Shown: positions 58,132-64,000 of the stretch, piece by piece
How positions within the stretch are numbered: the first letter of the stretch is position 1
Layout of the letters: each line of letters opens with the position of its first letter
Origin: Theristus sp. LFF4_11
Lineage: Eukaryota; Nematoda; Chromadorea; Monhysterida; Xyalidae
Length of the DNA: 64,000 nt
Assembly (NCBI GenBank): GCA_030248135.1
Contig: JASANC010004093.1
Coordinates: forward strand, 1-64,000
Direction of reading: 5' to 3'
Position numbers and translations under genes: made by a program
Notes under the pieces: generated by a model
What the model saw: the letters and a program-made list of their open reading frames with translations, nothing else
Told to the model about the DNA's origin: nothing
The model's database searches: none

Positions 58132-60163
58132 TGGAAAAAATGTCTCAGTTTGAATTTCGTCGATGAATCAGTTGTGTTTTTATTTATTGCTTTGTTCCGA
58201 TTGATTTAGCACTTTCAATTTTAATGACCACAACACATGGGTCGACAAAAATAAGAGCTTTCGAACCGCGCTGACGCGCTGAGTTCGAATTTTGGATTGA
58301 ACACAGAGCCAACGGTACCATACCCCCCCCTCGAAAAATTTTTTGGCCCCACGGTACTGGGGGCATAGTTGTTCTAGAGGGGCATAGTTGTTTTAGGGGG
58401 GCCTGGGGGGGGCGGCCCTCCCCAAAAAAATTTCGAATCTATGTCTATCAAACAGGTTTTTTCGGCTCAGCTATTATCTATCCAAAAAAATTTCTCAGCC
58501 AGCTATCTGAAAATTTTTGTTTTCGAAGACATAAAATGAGTCAATTTTTGACCAAAATTGACCATTTTGCTTGTAATTCTTGAAAATTTCGCTAATTTTA
58601 GGTAAAATATGCGTTTATACTCGATTTTTAGTGTATTTTTAGCATTTTGCTGTTTTTATAGCTTTTTAGCGTTTTAGCTATCTATCTATTAAATTTCAAA
58701 ATTTTGACCGCCCCCCCCCCCCAAAGTCACATGCTCCCCCCCCAAATTTTCCAGCTATCTATCTATCTGGAAAATTTGCTCCAGCTATCTATATCGGCCC
58801 CCCAACCCCTCGGCTCCAGTACCGTGGGCCCAAAACAGTTTTCGAAGGGGGGGGGTATGGTGCCGTGGGGGGGGGGGTGCCGACCAAAAAGTGAGGGGGG
58901 GTCCAACCTATGGTAACGTGGGACCCCCCCATGGGAGTCCCATGGGGGGGTGCATTTTTTTTAAATTTTCTGTGGGGGGTCCACCCCCCACCCCCATGAT
59001 ATTTTTTCGCTTAAATTTTGAAGGAAAAACGCTAAATTTTGCTGCAAAATCTTTGAAATTACAATGAAGATGGTCAAGTTATCATATATTCAGTTTATAT
59101 TATGGACTTTATAGACAAAAAATCATGATTTTCGAAAAAAATTTTAGGGTGTACAGAAAATTTTTGGGGGGGGGGTCTCCGCCAGACAAAATTTCATGGG
59201 GGTGTGGGGGGGGGGGGGTGTCGGCCAAATTTTCGAGGGGGGGGGGTCCGATGGGGGGGGGGGGGGGGGGTGCCCGGTTTTAGGGGGGTGGCACGGTGCC
59301 CCCACCCCCCCCCCCCACCCGACGGTCTCTGGTGCTCTGGGGGGGGGGGGTGTACCGAAAAATCGAAATCGAAAAACTTTCTGTCTAATTTTTTAGTACA
59401 GTGGACGGGGCGTGGCGTGGGGGGGGGGGTGCCGACCAAAAAGTGAGGGAGGGGCGGTCCGTCCATACTATGGTACCGTGGGCTTTCAAAAATTTTCTGT
59501 GGGGGGTACGCACCAGTACCGTGGGCGGGGGGGGGGTGGGGGGTACACCCCCCAGAGCACCAGAGACCGTCGGGTGGGGGGGTGGGGGGGTCCGATGGGG
59601 GGGGGGGTGCCCGGTTTTAGGGGGGCACCGTGCCACCCCCTAAAACCGGGCACCCCCCCCCATCGGACCCCCCCTCGAAAATTTGGCCGACACACCCCCC
59701 ACACCCCCATGAAATTTTGTCTGGTGGAGACCCCCCCAAAATTTTCTGCACACCCTAAAATTTTTTTCGAAAATCATGATTTTTTGTCTATAAAGTCGTA
59801 AGGTTCCATAATATAAGCTGAATATATGATAACTTGACCATCTTCATTGTAATTTCAAAGATTTTGCAGCAAAATTTAGCGTTTTTCCTTCAAAATTTAA
59901 GCGAAAAATTATCATGGGGGGGGGGGTGGGGGAGTGGACCCCCCCACAGAAAATTTTGAAAAAATGCACCCCCCATGGGACCCTTATGGGGGGTCCCACG
60001 TTACCATACTTTGGACCCCCCCTCACTTTTTGGTCGGCACCCCTCCCCCTCCCACGCCACCACATAGTTGTTCCAGAGCCGAGGGGTTGGGGGGGGGGGC
60101 GATATAGATAGCTGGAGATAATTTTCCAGATAGATAGATAGCCGCGGGGGGGCCGCGGGGGGG

Positions 60164-60651
60164 CATAGTTGTTCTAGGGGGGGCCTGGGGGGGGGGCGGG
60201 CCCCCCCCCCAAAAATTTTTGAATCTATCTCTATCAAACAAGTTTTTTCGGCTATTATCTATCTAAAAAAAATTTCAGCCAGCTACCTATCTATCTGAAA
60301 ATTTTTGTCTTCGAAGACATAAAATAAGTCAAGTTTTTGACCAAAATTGACCATTTTTGCTCGTAATTCTTGAAAATTTCGCTAATTTTAGGTAAAATAC
60401 GCGTTTATACTTGATTTTTAGTGTATTTTTAGCATTATTTTGCTGTTTTTATAGCCTTTTAGCGTTTTAGCTATCTATATATCAAATTTCAAAATTTTGA
60501 CCGCCCCCCCCCCAAAGTCACATGGCCGGGATGGCCCCCCCCCCGCGCCCCCCCCCCCCAAAATTTTCCAGCTATCTATCTATCTGGAAAGTTTGCTCCA
60601 GCTATCTATATCGCCCCCCCCCCCCAACCCCTCGGCTCTGGAACAACTATG
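60164..60651. mobile_element. M1 element
   Basis: CATAGTTGTTCTAGGGG to CTGGAACAACTATG, about 488 bp, same internal order as the copy at 51602. Confidence 0.75.
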
Positions 60652-61769
60652 GGGGGCCATGTGACTTTGGGGGGGGGGCGGTCAAAATTTTGAATTTTGA
60701 TAGATAGATAGCTAAAACGCTAACAAGCTATAAAAACAGCATAATAATGCTAAAAATACACTAGAAATCAAGTATAAACGCGTATATTACCTAAAATTAG
60801 CGAAATTTTAAAAAATTACGAGCAAAAATGGTCAATTTTGGTCAAGACTCATTTTATGTCTTCGAAGACAAAAATTTTCAGATAGATAGCTGGCTGAGAA
60901 TTTTTTTAGATAGATAATAGCTGAGCCGAAAAAACCTGTCTGATAGAGATAGATTCGAAACATTTGTGGGGGGGGGCGGCCCCCCAGGCCCCCCCCGAGA
61001 ACAACTATGCGCCCCCATCCTACCCCCGGACCGTGGGCGGGGGGGGGGGGGGGGGGGGGCCCCCCCCCCCCAGAGCACCAGAGACCGTCGGGGGGGGGGG
61101 GGCGGGGGGGGGGCACCGTGCCACCCCCCCTAAAACCGGGCACCCCCCCCCCATCGGACCCCCCATCGAAAATTTGGCCGACACCCCCCCCCACACCCCC
61201 CATGAAATTTTGTCTGGCGGAGACCCCCCAAAATTTTCCGTACACCCTAAAAATTTTTTTCGAAAATCATGATTTTTTTGTCTATAAAGTCCATAATATA
61301 AGCTGAATATATGATAACTTGACCATCTTCATTGTAATTTCAACGATTTTGCAGCAAAATTTAGCGTTTTTCCTTCTAAATTTAAGCGAAAAATTATCGT
61401 GGGGGGTGGACCCCCCCCACAGAAAATTTTGAAAAAATGCACCCCCCATGGGGGGGGTCCCACGTTACCATACTTTGGACCCCCCCTCACTTTTTGGTCG
61501 GCACCCCTCCCCCTCCCACGCCACCACATAGTTGTTCCAGAGCCGAGGGGTTGGGGGGGGCGATATAGATAGCTGGAGATAATTTTCCAGATAGATAGAT
61601 AGCTGGAAAATTTTTGGGGGGGGGGGCCGGGGGGGGGGGCTATAAAAACAGCAAAATAGGGCATTGATAAAACTACAGACCCGCACCCGACCCGACCCGA
61701 TAAAAATTGTGTGATAAAACTACAGACCCGATGTCGGGTCTGGTCTAGACCAGAAAAGCGTTGATAAAA

Positions 61770-62120
61770 CTACAGACCCGATGTTTTTGAAAAAATGCTC
61801 AAAATTTGAAAAAAGATTCAAAAAACCAAAATTGGCCTAAAATCGGTTCAAATAAACTATTGGCTGGAAATCAGGTTGCAAACATAAAAAATGTCGGTTT
61901 TGGCGGGAAATTTTACATTGAATCAAAACGTGTCTGGTTACGGTCAGCTTTAATTTTTTCACGCGGCTGATGTTACAAAATTCCATATATGTGAGTGTAT
62001 TCAAATACACGGCAGTTCTGGGCTCTTATTGGCTGCTCATGTTATCGATTTCCCAACGTGCATGAGCGTCGAATATCGAAATCAAGATTTCACGGCGTTC
62101 ATTGAATTGTTACTGCACGC

Positions 62121-62200
<80 letters not shown>

Positions 62201-62650
62201 ACACGTTTCGTATATGATAGAGTGTGATATGCGAGCAGAGGCAGACTCTATCATATACGAAACGTGCAACATCAGCCGCGTGCAGTAACAGTAGTGAAAG
62301 CGAAATCCAGGAAATCCTAAATCCCTGAGTCGACGCTCATGCACGTTGGGAAATCGATAACATGAGCAGCCAATACGAGCCCATAACTGCCGTGTATGTT
62401 TTGTTACTCGCAGAGCCACACCCTCATATATGGAACTTGTAACATCAGCTGCGTGAAGCAAACAAAACTGACTGTGACCAGACCAGACACGTTTTGATTC
62501 AATATTTGAATTTCCCGCCAAACAAAAACATTTTTTATATTTGCAACCTGTTCCCAGCCAACTACGTTTATTTTGGCCGATTTTGGGCCAATTTTATTTT
62601 TTTTTTGATTTTTTCAAATTTTGGAGCACTTTTTCAAAAACATCGGGTCC
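61770..62650. repeat. About 880-bp palindrome with T-tract
   Basis: The left arm starts GACCCGATGTTTTTGAAAAA and the right arm ends with its complement CAAAAACATCGGGTC. Pairing runs through TGAATCAAAACGTGTCTGGT, ACGTGCATGAGCGTCGA and CGTTTCGTATATGATAGAGT to a centre near 62230. A T tract of about 70 bases (62124-62196) interrupts the left arm. The flank at 61685-61770 repeats GATAAAACTACAGACCCGA. The right end is cut by an M2-type end (CAGTACCGAAGACGAGG). Confidence 0.85.
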
Positions 62651-62685
62651 AGTACCGAAGACGAGGGGGGTGGGGGGGGGTACAC

Positions 62686-63745
62686 CTAGGGTTAGGGGCT
62701 TTGAAAAAAAAAAATTTTTTTTATTTTTTTTTTCGTTTTTTTTTTTAAAAAAATTTGGATTTTTTTTTTCAAACTTAAAAAAAAATTTGAAAAATTTTTC
62801 TTCTACTTTGCTCTGAAAATTCGATTTATGGCATAATTTTTTGAAAGTTCAAACCAAATTTTCTTCCCAACTTCTTTGTGTGCTTAGGTACATGTCATTA
62901 TTTGGTCATTTTGACCGACGTACTCCATGTTTTTCGATTTGGATGACTTCTAGAGTCAATTTTTAGCGTTGAAATGACTTAACTGAATTGAAATATCGTT
63001 TCAGAAATCGTTTTCTTGCAACTTAGAACATGTTTTTTCAGTCGGTAGGCCATGAGATGAACATGATATCTTGTTGATTGGCGTACGTTATAGGTCTACA
63101 ATGGAGTTGTGCGATATATTGTTAAACAATTGGAGCGGAGATGTTGGTTAATACCACATCACACGACCGTTTTTCAGATACCCGATAACATGGCCACATG
63201 TTAAAACTTGCGTGCTGAGCTAAACTAACGTGTTAAACTTGCGTCTGTCAGTTGCCCGCAACGTGATCGCGAAATCATGGTACGTGTTTTCGATACGATG
63301 ATTTGAAGAGTGGGCTCTCGCCATGTGGCAGATAGCATAGCTGGTTGAACCTGAAAGTAAGTGTCTTGGGGGGGGGGGGGGCGACCGGGTCGACAGGGGT
63401 TGCCGACTTAGCTACAGCAAACAGGAATTTTTGAACACAGTCAAATTTTGGTAATTTTCTAAAGAGGAACAACTAAGAACGGTTCAATATTCAAGTACAC
63501 GTCAAAAATTGTCCTGTTTTACTGTTGAAAATGCAACTTTCCCTCTATGAAATGGACATAATTTCAATAAAACACGATTTTCGCTCTTATAGTTTTCCGG
63601 ATCGTTCTGAAAATAGTCTAGATGAACTCAGCTCGACGAGACGCTTCGAACAAACCTAACTTGTAAAAAAATTTTTTTTTTTTAAAAAAAAATTTTTTTT
63701 TAAATTAAAAAAAAAAATCCGGATTTTTTTTTCCCTTAACCCTAG
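62686..63745. mobile_element. CTAGGGTTAGGG-family element (M3), copy 3
   Basis: 1060 bp, flanked by GTACAC (62680-62685, 63746-63751), again within an M2-type element but of the GAAGACGAGG subfamily. The right end reads CCCTTAACCCTAG. Confidence 0.9.
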
Positions 63746-64000
63746 GTACACCCCCCCAGAGCACCCGAGCCCGCCGCGTGGGGGGGGGGTGGGGGGGTCA
63801 CGCGACACCCACCCCCCAAAACCTGACACTGGACCATCCACACCCCCCCCCCCTCGAAATTTGCTAGACACCCCCCCCACCCCCCCCCTAGATGGACCTA
63901 AGTAACAGTGACACCCCCCAAAAATTTTCTCGGACCACCCAAAAATCATGATTTTTTGCTCAAAAATCATGATTTTTTGTCTTTAAAGTCTGTAATATAA

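Larger units (their letters stand above)
42490..63999. repeat. Nested cluster of G/C-run-rich TIR elements
   Basis: Almost every 100 bp holds uninterrupted runs of 7-20 G or C. Recognisable modules recur in both orientations. M1 has ends CATAGTTGTTC and GATA-rich internal sequence. M2 has ends CAGTACCGTGGGC, a G/C-rich outer part and an AT-rich core containing CGAAAATCATGATTTTTTGT; a variant has ends CAGTACCGAAGACGAGG. M3 has ends CTAGGGTTAGGG. M4 has ends AGGGTTGTTAAACAAAAAT. R1 and R2 are interspersed. Open frames here translate to Pro/Gly-rich strings and are artefacts. Confidence 0.95.

Noticed and set aside
42500..63970. Many Pro- or Gly-rich frames (PPPPP, GGGGG)
   Set aside because: Translations of G and C runs in mobile elements, seen on both strands and broken by run-length changes.
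1..64000. tRNA, rRNA or spliced-leader RNA genes
   Set aside because: No cloverleaf with A/B boxes, rRNA segment or SL-like sequence was recognised by eye; a covariance-model scan would settle it.

Overview
This is a eukaryotic genomic window. Its genes are split by short GT-AG introns and about half the sequence is repeats. The best guess is a nematode. A CARD exon pair reads like the N-terminus of CED-3, there are three divergent globins with long N-terminal extensions (a nematode habit), and dispersed repeats carry degenerate TTAGGC-like stretches. The species cannot be named from sequence alone.

Layout. 0.4-4.7 kb (-): a gene with two MAM domains, one intron of which holds a 1.7 kb octamer/tetramer microsatellite. 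5.0-5.8 kb: a TA-flanked palindromic element. 5.8-10.4 kb: AT-rich, no gene seen. 10.4-11.5 kb (+): globin 1. 12.9-13.3 kb (-): a CED-3-like CARD with no caspase domain found nearby. 13.7-15.6 kb: a fold-back minisatellite, a mariner relic and a small MITE. 16.0-17.7 kb (-): globin 3. 18.6-19.0 kb (+): a possible small secreted Cys-rich protein. 19.9-20.9 kb (+): globin 2, whose 3' end is not found. 21-27 kb: nested repeats. 27.5-32.2 kb (+): a nine-exon Spindly homologue, about 619 aa, carrying a CC1 box and a Spindly motif. 33.9-42.5 kb (-): inositol 1,4,5-trisphosphate 3-kinase, eleven exons recognised, open at its 5' end. 42.5-64 kb: a dense nest of terminal-inverted-repeat (TIR) elements packed with long runs of G or C, plus a dead hAT-type transposase and several large palindromes.

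The gene models come from reading domain homology across splice junctions and checking that intron phases agree. The kinase is phase-consistent over all eleven exons. The Spindly model is phase-consistent, with one weak donor (exon 5) and one unusual acceptor (exon 7). The three globins each keep the proximal His exactly 32 residues after the E7 position, but E7 is Leu, Phe and Gln respectively. The genes show no shared pathway; they look like ordinary neighbours in a repeat-rich region.

The least explained part is the 42-64 kb block and its outliers at 23-27 kb. At least five separate element families can be told apart by their termini and target-site duplications: an 8-bp duplication for the CATAGTTGTTC family, 6-bp for the CTAGGGTTAGGG family, 9-bp for two fold-back elements and 10-bp for a 2 kb element. 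Two of the families are full of homopolymeric G/C tracts. No intact transposase was found for any of them.
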